A stretch of 64,000 bases of DNA from Hyalella azteca (Eukaryota; Arthropoda; Malacostraca; Amphipoda; Hyalellidae), in NCBI RefSeq assembly GCF_000764305.2, contig NW_025936007.1:17608-81607 (forward strand), read 5' to 3'. Both the position numbers and the translations under genes were made by a program. Shown in pieces: positions 12,164 through 22,346 of the stretch; within the stretch, counting starts at the first letter, position 1, and each line of letters begins with the position of its first letter. Below the pieces are notes generated by a model that was not told the DNA's origin, ran no database searches, and saw only the letters and a program-made list of their open reading frames with translations.

Positions 12164-12201
12164 CTGTCTCTTATACACATCTAGATGTGTATAAGAGACA
12201 G
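12164..12201. other. Nextera mate-pair junction adapter (sequencing artefact)
   Basis: Exact 38-bp palindrome made of the Tn5 mosaic end CTGTCTCTTATACACATCT joined to its reverse complement. In the minus frame it adds the peptide VSYTHLDVYKRQ to a LINE reading frame, a translation known to contaminate protein databases. It marks a chimeric join. Confidence 0.98.
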
Positions 12202-12990
12202 GATTAAGAACGTTAGCCTTGCCCTCATCAGAGGAAATCTTTCGTTGGTCTACTTTCAAATCAGATATACCGTCCTTTGACTTACACTTCGAACTAGCGT
12301 ACAAAAAGAAGGCTTTCGGATTCTTTTTGGCATTTTTAGCAATATTTTTTTCGAAGTTTTTCACTGCAGTGCGACAAACTTTTTTAGCTTGATTTCGAGC
12401 TCTGGCATACAGGTTATAATCAGACTCGCTGCGAGTTCGTAAATAACGCTTGTAGGCTTCTTTCTTGGTCTTTAGCTGAGTCTTAACTGCACTGGTCATC
12501 CACTGTGATTTTTTGACTCCTCCAAGCGTAATCTTGGGTACATAGGCATCAACTGCAGACATAACCGTGTCATGCTCGGTAAAAGGCTGTTTAGTACTTT
12601 ATCGTTTTCATAGGAGGTGTTAGATGATCTGTAAATGACCCCAATGAGGAGGCTATCTTTGCCTCATAGAGTAAGTTCGTACCACACTGATTCTCTAGCT
12701 GATTGATGCTATACAGATAACTTAACTTGCTGGGCCTCATAAGAGGTTCTAACCCACAGAGCTACACCTCTACTGCACTGCTCTTCATTTAAGTTATGAA
12801 AACAATCAAAATCTGACAACTGAAATTCAACAGGTATAATTTTTTCCCCGTGATTTTTCGGGAGTGTTTCTGTAATACAAATAATGTCTATACACTCGTT
12901 TGCGATCACAGTTAACAGTTCATTTTTTTTTTGTTCAAAACGGAATCCGAGTTCGTATAAAAACATTTTACAACATTTTGTGCACTTCAC
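12202..12990 (-). mobile_element. LINE fragment: endonuclease and linker
   Basis: The minus frame 12990-12709 resembles the start of an apurinic-type endonuclease (IDIICITETLPKNH, SRGVALWV). The frame 12562-12202 encodes the linker before RT (KITLGGVKKSQ, LYARARNQAKKVCRTAVK). The frames are interrupted between 12709 and 12562, so it is a dead copy. Order and strand agree with the ORF1-like piece upstream at 13548-13204. Confidence 0.8.
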
Positions 12991-13032
12991 TTTAATGTAT
13001 GCGGTTATTTCCTACATTATTTACAGGCCTGA

Positions 13033-13175
13033 GCCCATACTTTCAAAAAAGTAAAGAGCTCGTAAGTTCATCAGCCAATCATTGACGGCCTTTAAGCAAA
13101 ATCTACCAATCATAGACAATAAAATAGAGCGTATAAGTACTTACGTTCACTTAGCGAGTTTTGAAACTATGGCCT
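13033..13175. mobile_element. MITE family M1, copy 2
   Basis: About 143 bp; ends GAGCCCATACTTTCAAAAAA and TTTTGAAACTATGGCCTC. It lies between the LINE endonuclease part and the ORF1-like part, so it inserted into the LINE. Confidence 0.85.
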
Positions 13176-13203
13176 CTGGATCTACGGGCATCATTCCTAC
13201 TAA

Positions 13204-13548
13204 CTACTTGTCCTCCATCTCCTCTGACTGACCGTGAGCAGCCGGTGTTGTCTCGGCAGCTTGGAAGTGATTGACCTGATTTTTCGTGCCATTCCGCTTG
13301 ATTTTCTCTTGCCATTTCTTGCTAAAATCCGTCCTCTCTAAAGGGGTGGAATCTTTCTTTACAAAACCGGACTTGCGATCAGCGGATTCTATAAGCTTTC
13401 TCGCTGTCTTCAGCACGCTCCAAGCCTGAGCAGGATCCTTTACAGTCACCAACAGAGGTCTGCAGGTGTTGGCAGCAGCATCCTTCGAGCGTAACCCCTT
13501 GCTTGGACCCTTTGGGCATGTCGCTGAGGTCAGGGGCCATACTTTCAA
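13204..13548 (-). mobile_element. LINE ORF1-like remnant
   Basis: The 114-codon minus frame contains LLVTVKDPAQAWSVLKTARK and TPLERTDFSKKW. This is the pattern of the C-terminal part of LINE ORF1 proteins (V-x-x-x-D-P ... L-x-x-A-R-K-L ... L-T-x-x-E-R). It is bounded by M1 MITE copies 2 and 3, and its first codons lie in MITE copy 3. It is probably the 5' end of the same LINE as 12202-12990. Confidence 0.55.
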
Positions 13549-13677
13549 AACTCGCTAAGTGAACGTAAGTACTTACGCTCTATTTTCTTGTCTATGATTG
13601 GTGGATTTTGCTCGAAAGGCCGTCAATGATTGGCTGATGAACTTACGATCTCTTAACTTTTTTGAAGGTATGGGCCC
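13533..13677. mobile_element. MITE family M1, copy 3
   Basis: Opposite orientation to copy 2. Ends GGGGCCATACTTTCAAAA and TTTTTTGAAGGTATGGGCCC. Copies 2 and 3 together bracket 13176-13532. Confidence 0.85.
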
Positions 13678-14044
13678 AGGTTCGGGAGTTCGGCGGCCAG
13701 AATCTGAAGCGGCATGTGGAAGGCGGATGAGCGGTACACATGGCGGCGGCCGACAACAACAATGTTATTAGCATAATTCTTATTGAACTGCTTGAATTAT
13801 CAAGAAGGTCGACACAACACTGAAACTTTCACATTCACTTCCACGTAAATAAGTGATGACTTAATAGCCCATTAAAGATCAATGAGCACTTAGAGCTTAG
13901 CCATACAAAGAGAATGAAGCATTATCATAATATTATAAGCACGCAATACTTCACTGCTCGCATTACTTCACTGCATTCAATATTTTACTGCACGTAACAC
14001 TTCTGTGCGCGCAAAACTTCACCGCACGTAATACTTTATTTCAC

Positions 14045-14415
14045 GCAATACTTCACTTCGGGACACGCAATGCCTCAGTACACGCAATATCTCAGTACAC
14101 ACAATACATCAGTACACGCAATACATCAGTACACGCAATACATCAGTACACACAATACATCAGTACACGCAATACATCAGTACACGCAGTACCTCAGTAC
14201 ATGCAATATCTCAGTACACGCAATACCTCAGTACACGCAATATCTCAGTACACGCAATATCTCAGTACACGCAATACATCAGTACACGCAATACATCAGT
14301 ACACGCAATACACCAGTACACGCAATATCTCAGTACAAGCAATACATCAGTACACGCAATGCATCAGTACACGCAATATCTCAGTACACGCAATATCTCA
14401 GTACACGCAATACCT
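14045..14415. repeat. 17-bp minisatellite, about 21 copies
   Basis: The unit CAGTACACGCAATACAT varies mainly in its last four bases (ATCT, ACCT, ACAT). The long plus frames across it are repeat artefacts. Confidence 0.9.
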
Positions 14416-14433
14416 TTCAGCAACAGTTCTGCT

Positions 14434-14600
14434 TATGCAAGAACTGCTCATACAAGAACTGCTCATACAAGAACTGCTCATACAAGAACTGCTCATACAA
14501 GAACTGCTCATACAAGAACTGCTCATACAATAACTGGTCATACAATAACTGGTCATACAAGAACTGCTCATACAAGAACTGCTCATACAATAACTGCTCA
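14434..14600. repeat. 15-bp minisatellite, about 11 copies
   Basis: The unit AAGAACTGCTCATAC varies to AATAACTGGTCATAC. It follows the 17-bp array immediately; a remnant of one copy follows the second 17-bp array at 15053. Confidence 0.9.
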
Positions 14601-14729
14601 TCCAGGATCTTCGTTAGATAATTCGACATTTGCCAGCTCTGTCATATTGTAGCTCCAATTCGTTATTTCCACGCAGGAAATCTCGATCGTCTTTGAAGAA
14701 GTTCTTGTTAAGATGCAAAAAACCAACCC
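14601..14729. repeat. Duplicated unique block, copy 1
   Basis: Nearly identical to 15078-15206, from TCCAGGATCTTCGTTAGATA to AACCAACCCG. Both copies follow a 17-bp array, so array and block were duplicated together. Confidence 0.85.
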
Positions 14730-14853
14730 GGGCCAATACTTTCAAAAAAAGTTAGGAGATCGTAAGTTCATCAGCCAATCATAGACGGCCTTCCTAACAA
14801 GATCCACCAATCATAGACAAGAAAATAGAGCGTAAGTACTTACGTTCACTTAG
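14730..14853. mobile_element. MITE family M1, copy 4 (truncated)
   Basis: Starts GGGCCAATACTTTCAAAAAA but stops at TTACGTTCACTTAG, lacking the last inverted repeat. It joins directly into a second 17-bp array, so the break coincides with the segmental duplication junction. Confidence 0.85.
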
Positions 14854-15040
14854 ACACGCAATACCTCAGTACTCGCAATACCTCAGTACACGCAATACTT
14901 CAGTACACGCAATACCTCAGTACTCGCAATACCTCAGTACACGCAATACCTCAGTACACGCAGTATCTCAGTACACGCAATACCACAGTACACGCAATAC
15001 CTCAGTACACGCAATACCTTAGTCTTAGTACACGCAATCC
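14854..15040. repeat. 17-bp minisatellite, second block
   Basis: Same unit as 14045-14415, about eleven copies. Confidence 0.85.
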
Positions 15041-15077
15041 TTTTCAGTAACAGTTCTGCTCATACAAGAACTGATCT

Positions 15078-15206
15078 TCCAGGAACTTCGTTAGATAATT
15101 CGACACTTGCCAGCTCTGTCATATTGTAGCTCAAATTCGTTATTTCCACGCAGGAAATTTCGATCGTCTTTGAAGAAGTTCTTGTAAGATGCCAAAAACC
15201 AACCCG
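15078..15206. repeat. Duplicated unique block, copy 2
   Basis: Partner of 14601-14729, with scattered substitutions and single-base indels. Confidence 0.85.
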
Positions 15207-15402
15207 TTGTGTAAGCGGAAAATGTCGCGGAAAATGTCTTCCGGCGCGTCACCGGTAGGAGGAAATCTGGCCGCTGACCACCGTTTTCCTGTTAGGCCAA
15301 GGTCTGCTTCTCGAAATATCATGCGTACTAATTCCTTGTTCAGTCTTACTATATTTTGATAGATTTTTCAACAGTGAAAGATATTTTATTACTAAGTACC
15401 AA

Positions 15403-15403
<1 letters not shown>

Positions 15404-15481
<78 letters not shown>
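15404..15481. repeat. TTA microsatellite
   Basis: About 26 perfect TTA/ATT triplets. Confidence 0.98.
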
Positions 15482-15483
<2 letters not shown>

Positions 15484-18480
15484 CTTAAAAGTCGATAACA
15501 TGATTATGTGGTTAGAACCCTGACGAAATGTGAGCTTAGTAAAAAATGGCGTTATCTAAACGCAATCCATTGGGTTTTACTCAGGTAAAAACATATTTAA
15601 TCAATAAAAATATAATTGGTGAAATTTGAACTACGTTAAAAAAACTCAAACTACATGTAAACATGTGTTTTGTGAGATTTATTTAGGCTCGACAAAATGT
15701 AACAATTAAAAAAATGGTCGTTCAGTTAATTAGTCCCCATTTTTTCGACTAATTTGTGCTCCTAAATCAGTCGTTTGCAACTCGGTCTACGTCACTTCTC
15801 TCGTTAACAAAGACTACGACAACCGACCGTTATTTTAAATATATTCATCTCATGCACATATCTATTTAATTTGTTTACTTTGCTCCCAACGAATGATCCG
15901 CTGGATAGTTGCACTCGATCCATCACTCGAGCGTCCGACTTGCTATAGTTTGCGTCGATTACAAGAGATAATATATTTATAATAGCTACAAGAGATAATA
16001 TTTTAGAGAGATTAATAATAAGCTACAAGAGATAATATTTCAGAGCAGCGCTGAAAATAAAAGGGAAAAAATATCATAATCAATTAGGCGGCGACACCGC
16101 TTGTTCTCCACCACGAAATAAGTTATGTGCTGCTAAAAATTACGACGCTCTTGGCAGAGAATTTTTTCCATCACTTCCGGGCAGATGTNTTTCAATTCGA
16201 GCTAGGAATGCTAATTGCTAAATACCGTTAATTACGTTTATAAGACCAAATAGCATCGTTGGTAGAGCTAGGAATGCTTAATAACATAACACAACATAAC
16301 ATAGTGATGTCGGCGCTAAAGAGTAGGCCTGATGTGGCCTGTCGCCGAGTCTTGAACTTTTCGTGACTTGTTCATAGAAGATCTTGTCATCCGACCGGAC
16401 ATTTTAAATACCGCTAATTACCTACGTTTATAGGATTAAATAGCGTTGGTGGTAGAGCGACCAATAACAATCAAAATTCTCGTCTGTGCTTAACCGGACG
16501 TGTTATACGTTACTGCGTTATTTCACTTATTTGGTGATACCTCACTGGGTCATAGACCATGTAACACATAGAATTTAAATATAGAGAAACGTGGAAAGAG
16601 ATTTAGTTACGAATATTAGTGCCTAAGAATGTTCGGAGAAAGTGGTCATGATCATGTAATTTCACATATTTTTTTCACCAAAATATAGTAAAAGTTGACC
16701 AACTGTGAGGATGAGATGACCTAGGATGATGGTTAACTATCTCCGAATCATCGTGTGCAATTATGTAAAGGCAACAACGGTATACTGTGGCATCGTGTCT
16801 GACTGCTACGCCGACACGGACGTGTCTGTGGTCAGTAACGTCGAGTCGCTTGCGAGAAGAGGTTGTGTTACATGCGAGGTAGCGGTTGGAATACAGCGCA
16901 GAACATGCGCAGCATAGTTCATGTGTACGAATTGCATATAGTCACTACTTTTTCATGAATAATTTCACTCCATGAAGAAAATATCTTTAAATGTAGTGAA
17001 TGCGATCTCAAATATTTCATAGAAGTCATTGACAGAATATTCTGGGTGGGTTAGTGCCACGGCGGGAATTTTCCATTGCTTCTGTCGTCTGCTACCGATT
17101 GCCGATTTCTTGTTGCTGGTCAAGTTGAATTCACGTCTTACGATTTACTTGAAAAGTTTTACTTACTTTCATTTGTACTAAATTTTATGTTCTTGTAAAA
17201 TTACGAAGTCCAAATGAATTGGTACGGCTGGATCTGACTACTTGTTATTGTTTGGATTCTGGAAGTGGAATAGCAACAGTTCGACTGGCGCCAGCCGTTC
17301 TCAGTGACCTCGTGTGTTGCATCGCCGTAGTGTTGTCTGGTCCTGCTAGTCCGTTCCCGCAATAATAGAGCGAGAGGAAGGCTAAGAATAGACGCCACAT
17401 ATATAAACGGCAACTATAACACGCTCTTGTTTTGCTACTGTCTTTTGCTGGCTGCTGCTTGGACTCTCTAGTCTTTGAGTCTCATAAATTCAGTACCATT
17501 ACACCCGCGCTGCGTAATATTACAAAATACAAATACAATTACTCCTGCTCGTAGCTGGACTTTTTCTTCTAAAGCTCAACTCTACTGTGACTACATTGTA
17601 GACCCTCATGGTTTGAGTTCTCAGGTCATTCCTAATAATTTGCTTCTTTTTTCATGTTGATTCCATCATTCCTATCATCCTATGTTAGGCCTATTGCCAT
17701 TTGTCTGCACTCTGCAGTGAGTGGCTGAGTGCAGTCTACCAGCTCTCCAAAGTCCAAAGACCATCTACATGACCATGAATGATATGATAATAGAGTACCT
17801 AAATAGACTAGGTATACCAGTTTGAGGTGCCAGTACTACTGGCGTTATGTATTTAAGTCAAATTTAAGTGGAATTCATATGGTATGGTGCTATGGTAATT
17901 GTAATATACACACATAAGAATGAACTTAGCATGCTTATTAAATATTAATTGTGGTACACTGGTACTTATTTTGTCTGACTCTGAGGCACTGATCTGCCTG
18001 TTGGCTGTTGCCCGTGGCTAAGTGTTGTCTGTGTTAATTAACTGCTATGTGTAATGTTTCCTTGCAGTGGAATAAATCATTTTAGAATTATTATTACTGA
18101 ACACTATATGCCAATTTAGAAATACTTAAATTTTGTGATTTGTGTCTTAACCAACTTTGAAATTTTAATGAGAATATCTTTTTTAAAATTTATGGCTATC
18201 TGTTAGGCAGCAAAGATTGAAGCTGAAAATTTTGTATGAAATTCCTTCAATTGTTAAGGATTTATTAAAAGTATACTGAGAATTTTCTGTATGGCATAAT
18301 TAGGTATAAGAGAAGGACATTGAGGTGTAACAATGCTATGACTTGAGTCCTGATTAAACTGAAATATATTTTAATACATCCATTAGTAAATCTGTTATTT
18401 TATTATGAGCTCATTAGCTTAGGAATAAATTGATAAAATATATTGGAATTGAGCATTAAATTTGACGCATTGTTAACTGC
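15482..18480. other. No gene recognised; one dispersed repeat inside
   Basis: Mostly AT-rich. It contains one copy of dispersed repeat R2 (about 16297-16378), short tandem repeats of ACAAGAGATAATAT near 15960-16040, and an isolated N at 16189. A GC-richer stretch at 17260-17420 could be a promoter or 5' exon, but no frame or splice structure could be confirmed. Confidence 0.4.
16297..16378. repeat. Dispersed repeat R2, copy 1
   Basis: Contains AGTGATGTCGGCGCT, GGCCTGTCGCCGAGTCTTGA and TTTTCGTGACTTG. Relatives lie at about 27600, 48133, 48709, 49150 and 62590. Confidence 0.75.
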
Positions 18481-18518
18481 CTGTCTCTTATACACATCTA
18501 GATGTGTATAAGAGACAG
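18481..18518. other. Nextera mate-pair junction adapter, second occurrence
   Basis: The same exact 38-bp palindrome as at 12164. It is followed by an isolated N at 18521, so the join between flanks is untrustworthy. Confidence 0.98.
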
Positions 18519-18521
18519 AGN

Positions 18522-19263
18522 ATGCAAATCTTACTCTGCCGTACTAATAGATTATTACTCACTCGTGGCAAATTTTACATTGAAAACAGACATATTTCCA
18601 TGAGAATCGGAATTAATGTGGAAATATTCAGGTAGCAGAGGCTGAAGAATTTGTGTCCTATTTTAAAATCTTTCTCATACTTGAATCATAAATTTATTTG
18701 AATAATATCAGTCTTCTCAATTACCTTAACCAATTTCAATTGGAAGTTTTATATGTTAATAGATAATATATATTTACATTAGAAAGGCACTGTCATTTAA
18801 TACCTACATCTTAAGCTGCAGAGTGAACTGAAACTTATGGCCTAATATGACCTGAATGCTAGAGCAGTATTCACATTTTAAGTGTCACAATCTTAATTAA
18901 ATCTTGAAATTGTTGTATTGCTTCTCTGAGACTTGGATCATGCTATTTAGTTGAATGTAAAGCATGCAAAATCACATTCCTCATTGCATTGAAGTATGTA
19001 GGTTTGCTTAAAATCAGTCGTCACTAGAAATTATTGCACCTGAGAATTTTTTTAAGTCAATAGGTATATTACTTTATTGCGTTTGTTAAGTTTAGCTGAT
19101 TACTCCAGACAAAGTCTGGGATTGTTTGTTTAAGATGTAAGTTCAATGATACAAAGTTTCTTTGATCAACTGGTTATTTTTGGCAATAATACTGTATGAT
19201 AGGGAGCATTTGATATACATATTATTTTCAATGTTTTGTATTTCAATTATCAACAGCACTAAT
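18522..19263. other. No feature recognised
   Basis: AT-rich, no exon signal seen. Confidence 0.4.
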
Positions 19264-19503
19264 TTAACCATCTATTGCCTGGCATGAGTAACCAGAGCAA
19301 AATTGTCACAAACCTACTTCCCAAAAAGGATACGTTCTAGTGAGCGCAAAATGACTTGCACTGATGGTTGCCGCCACGTACGACAACTTTAAAATGTTCT
19401 CTGTTGCGTACAAACGTCCTCAGTTAGCTACACTCAATAGTTTACATATAATTTAGGTGTAAAGTTATGTTCCCGGAGAGTGTCATATGGCGGCAGAGGT
19501 TAA
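19264..19503. mobile_element. piggyBac-like MITE, copy 1
   Basis: Flanked by TTAA at both ends. Imperfect inverted termini start CCATCTATTGCC and, on the other strand, CCTCTGCCGCC. About 240 bp, non-coding. A relative lies at 28747-29074. The superfamily assignment rests on the TTAA duplication and terminal CC. Confidence 0.6.
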
Positions 19504-19767
19504 TAGTGCTTCACTCTCAACTGCGAATGGACTTTGCACTTATCCCCTATATATCGTATGCATGATGCTATTTTGACTAGAGTTGTGTAAGTAGTTGGAT
19601 GTCTTCGGACGTGGTTGGTATGTATGGCTGGCTGTCGTCACACGAACCCCAACAAGTGTGAGCAGTGAGCTGGTGTGACAAGCTCGCCTCATGTAGCCTT
19701 CTAACACTTGCAAGTGCAGCTGTGCATCCATCCCTCTTATCTGTAGAGAACTGATTTGTTTAGCAGG

Positions 19768-20092
19768 ATACCAGCTATCAGGCTGTGCACAGTACCAGCT
19801 ATCAGGCTGTGCACAGTACCAGCTATCAGGCTGTGCAAGGCTGTGCGCAGTACCAGCTATCAGGCTGTGCGTAGTACCAGCTATCAGGCTGTGCGCAGTA
19901 CCAGCTATCAGGCTGTGCGTAGTACCAGCTATTAGGCTGTGCACAGTACCAGCTATCAGGCTGTACGCAGTACCAGCTATTAGGCTGTGCACAGTACCAG
20001 CTATCAGGCTGTACGCAGTACCAGCTATCAGGCTGTGCGCAGTACCAGCTATCAGGCTGTGCACAGTACCAGCTATCAGGCTGTGCACAGTT
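19768..20092. repeat. 24-bp minisatellite, about 13 copies
   Basis: The unit begins TACCAGCTATCAGGCTGTGC and ends in a variable ACAG/GCAG/GTAG. The unit length is a multiple of three, so a spurious 182-codon minus frame runs through it. Confidence 0.9.
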
Positions 20093-20469
20093 TACTGTAC
20101 GCGTTATGCCATGCCTTTCTATTCATAGTGTCACACTAAGCAGCAGTTGTAACACACACAGCCCATCTAGCGAGACACATACGTTTAGTTATAGCAGCTT
20201 GATGTTGTTGGTGGGATGATTGGGATCAATACCTTCATTCATGTTTGTGCTGCCTAGCGACCATCGTAGGTAGCTTGGGGACTGGCTGGTGCGAGGATTC
20301 TAATTCATCGTTTCAATGCTGGGTTAGGTGCATTAAATAAAGCCTGGCTTCACTGGTATTTGAGAGGCGCCGTCAAGACTTCACTTATAGAGCGTCTCTT
20401 ATCTCTAGGTATGCCAACCAACATTAGCTCGCTGACCTCCTTTCTACTCTCAGGCTTATCTCCTTTTTA

Positions 20470-20612
20470 GGACATTTTCTCATTTATGGAAAAAAGGCGC
20501 TATAGTGCTTCGTCATGTCCGTCCGTCCGTCCGTCCGTGACTTCACACGTTTTAACCGACGAGAAAATTCGCTCTCTGTCACTCACTGCAGTGAGTACTG
20601 AGTTATATTTCT
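20470..20612. mobile_element. Hairpin repeat M2, copy 2
   Basis: ACATTTTCTCATTTATGG, then a CCGTCCGTCCGTCC tract, GACGAGAAAATTCGC and the conserved tail CACTCACTGCAGTGAGTACT. Confidence 0.7.
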
Positions 20613-20877
20613 TTTCGTTGTCATTTCCTTGTCAGGACTCGTTGGTTCGTTAATCAGTGATTTAAATTGAATCACAGAATTCTTCATCTCGATGAGAAAA
20701 CACATGTAGGCACCTTTTTTTTTAGCTCTCATTCATAGAAAGAGCTTTTTCTTAATCATTTGTTGTTAAACTTTGCTAGTTTTCAACGACTAACTCGGTG
20801 ATATTGCACTGCGAACGGTTTAAAACTTTGCGCTTATAACTTAACGGTTTCCAGTGTGTGTCGCTCCCGCATGTCTT

Positions 20878-21030
20878 TTTAGAGCATTTTCTCATCCATA
20901 AAAAAATGCGCCACTGGGCTCGTTATGTCCGTCCGTCTGTCTGTTCGTCCATCCGTCCGTCCGTGACCACGTTGTTGTCGACGAGAAAATGCGCTCTCTA
21001 TCACTCACTGCAGTGATTACTGAGTTACTT
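20878..21030. mobile_element. Hairpin repeat M2, copy 3
   Basis: AGCATTTTCTCATCCATA, then a CCGTCC-rich centre, GACGAGAAAATGCGC and the tail CACTCACTGCAGTGATTACT. Confidence 0.7.
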
Positions 21031-21243
21031 ATATATATTTTTTTGTAGTATGTGTACAGTGAGCTGCGTGATAGGTATATATTACTGTTACCGAGCTATT
21101 TTAAATGGAGGAACCCAGCAATCTTCTCTCTTATTAACAACGTCCTGCTTGTTTTTTCTGCTCTTACTGAGCTGCCGTAAGCTCTGTCTGCACTCTTACT
21201 TCTCATGACCTGTAGAATGGAGATAAGTATACCTGGTCTATCT

Positions 21244-21415
21244 CTACGCAAACGATACATCATGCGAATCTTGTGACGTTCAAAGCTCAACCATTTATTT
21301 TTCTAAAATTAGTTATCTTATGCGAGTAACTACGCAAACGATACATCATGCGAATCTTGTGACGTTCAAAGCTCAACCATTTATTTTTCTAAAATAAGTT
21401 ATCTTATGCGAGTAA
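21244..21415. repeat. Two-copy 86-bp direct tandem duplication
   Basis: CTACGCAAACGATACATCAT through TTATGCGAGTAA occurs twice in tandem with one visible difference (AAATTAG/AAATAAG), so it is recent. Confidence 0.9.
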
Positions 21416-22346
21416 TTATTTGTATATACACTGTACACTTTGTAGATAATCGGTCATTCTATGTTGGAAGTTTGCATAACATTGAGTATTGTTTGCATAC
21501 AGCTAGCTTCAGATGGCCTTGACGCAAGCTCATGAAGAAAGCTGCCCTTTAGTTACGCGAGTAGCAGGCTCCTGCGTAATTTACTAGTATTTAACTCTTG
21601 TTTGACTAAGTGAGCGCAACTTTACCTACACTCTCTACGATTATAATATAGGTAGCAAAATTGTGTTGTACGACAAATATTAAAATGCTAGCCGATTACC
21701 CCAAATTCTGATGGTATTGTGGCGATATTGACAAAATGGCGCAGCTGTGTTTGGTGTCTTGGCTATGTTGCCTGCTGCTTGCTTGTGCGTTCAATATACC
21801 GGTACACTACGAGCTAGAGCTCGGTTGCAGTGGTGTGCGTGACTAGAATGTACCTACCTAACTCGGTCTTGCTCAGGCATGCACAGTTCACACTAACTCA
21901 GCACCATCTTCATGGCTGTTTATCTGGAAAAATCGTCATTTTGTACGAATAATTCTTAGTCCTATGATCTGATGACCGTTCTTGTTCTCATCGTGGAATT
22001 TAGCTTTTAATCATGTGCATCAAATGTGCTTACCGGTCCAATATTTTCTCGCTATGTTCGAAATTTCGAAATTATTTTGTTATTAATTATCTCGATGACG
22101 ATCTTACAAACATTTACGCATAGGAGCCTGACTTGATTGCTTAAACGAAGAACACGAGAGTCTTATTATATATATATATATTGTTGAATGAAGAACTTAC
22201 GACTGTCGCAATACTCTGTAGAAAACCGCTCTAAGCTGGTATACAGATAAATTTATATCCATGATAAATTTATTTAGGCCCTTAAATTGTTGTAATTAGA
22301 ATTCGTATTGGAGAAATACTGAATTGTAATGGTGGTGTTGGTGCAG

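Noticed and set aside
14070..14652. Repetitive plus frames (QYTQYLSTRN, HTRTA)
   Set aside because: Translation of 17-bp and 15-bp arrays in several frames; not protein-like.
19540..20088. 182-codon minus frame of HSLIAGTA repeats
   Set aside because: 24-bp minisatellite translated; flanking residues show no family or splice sites.
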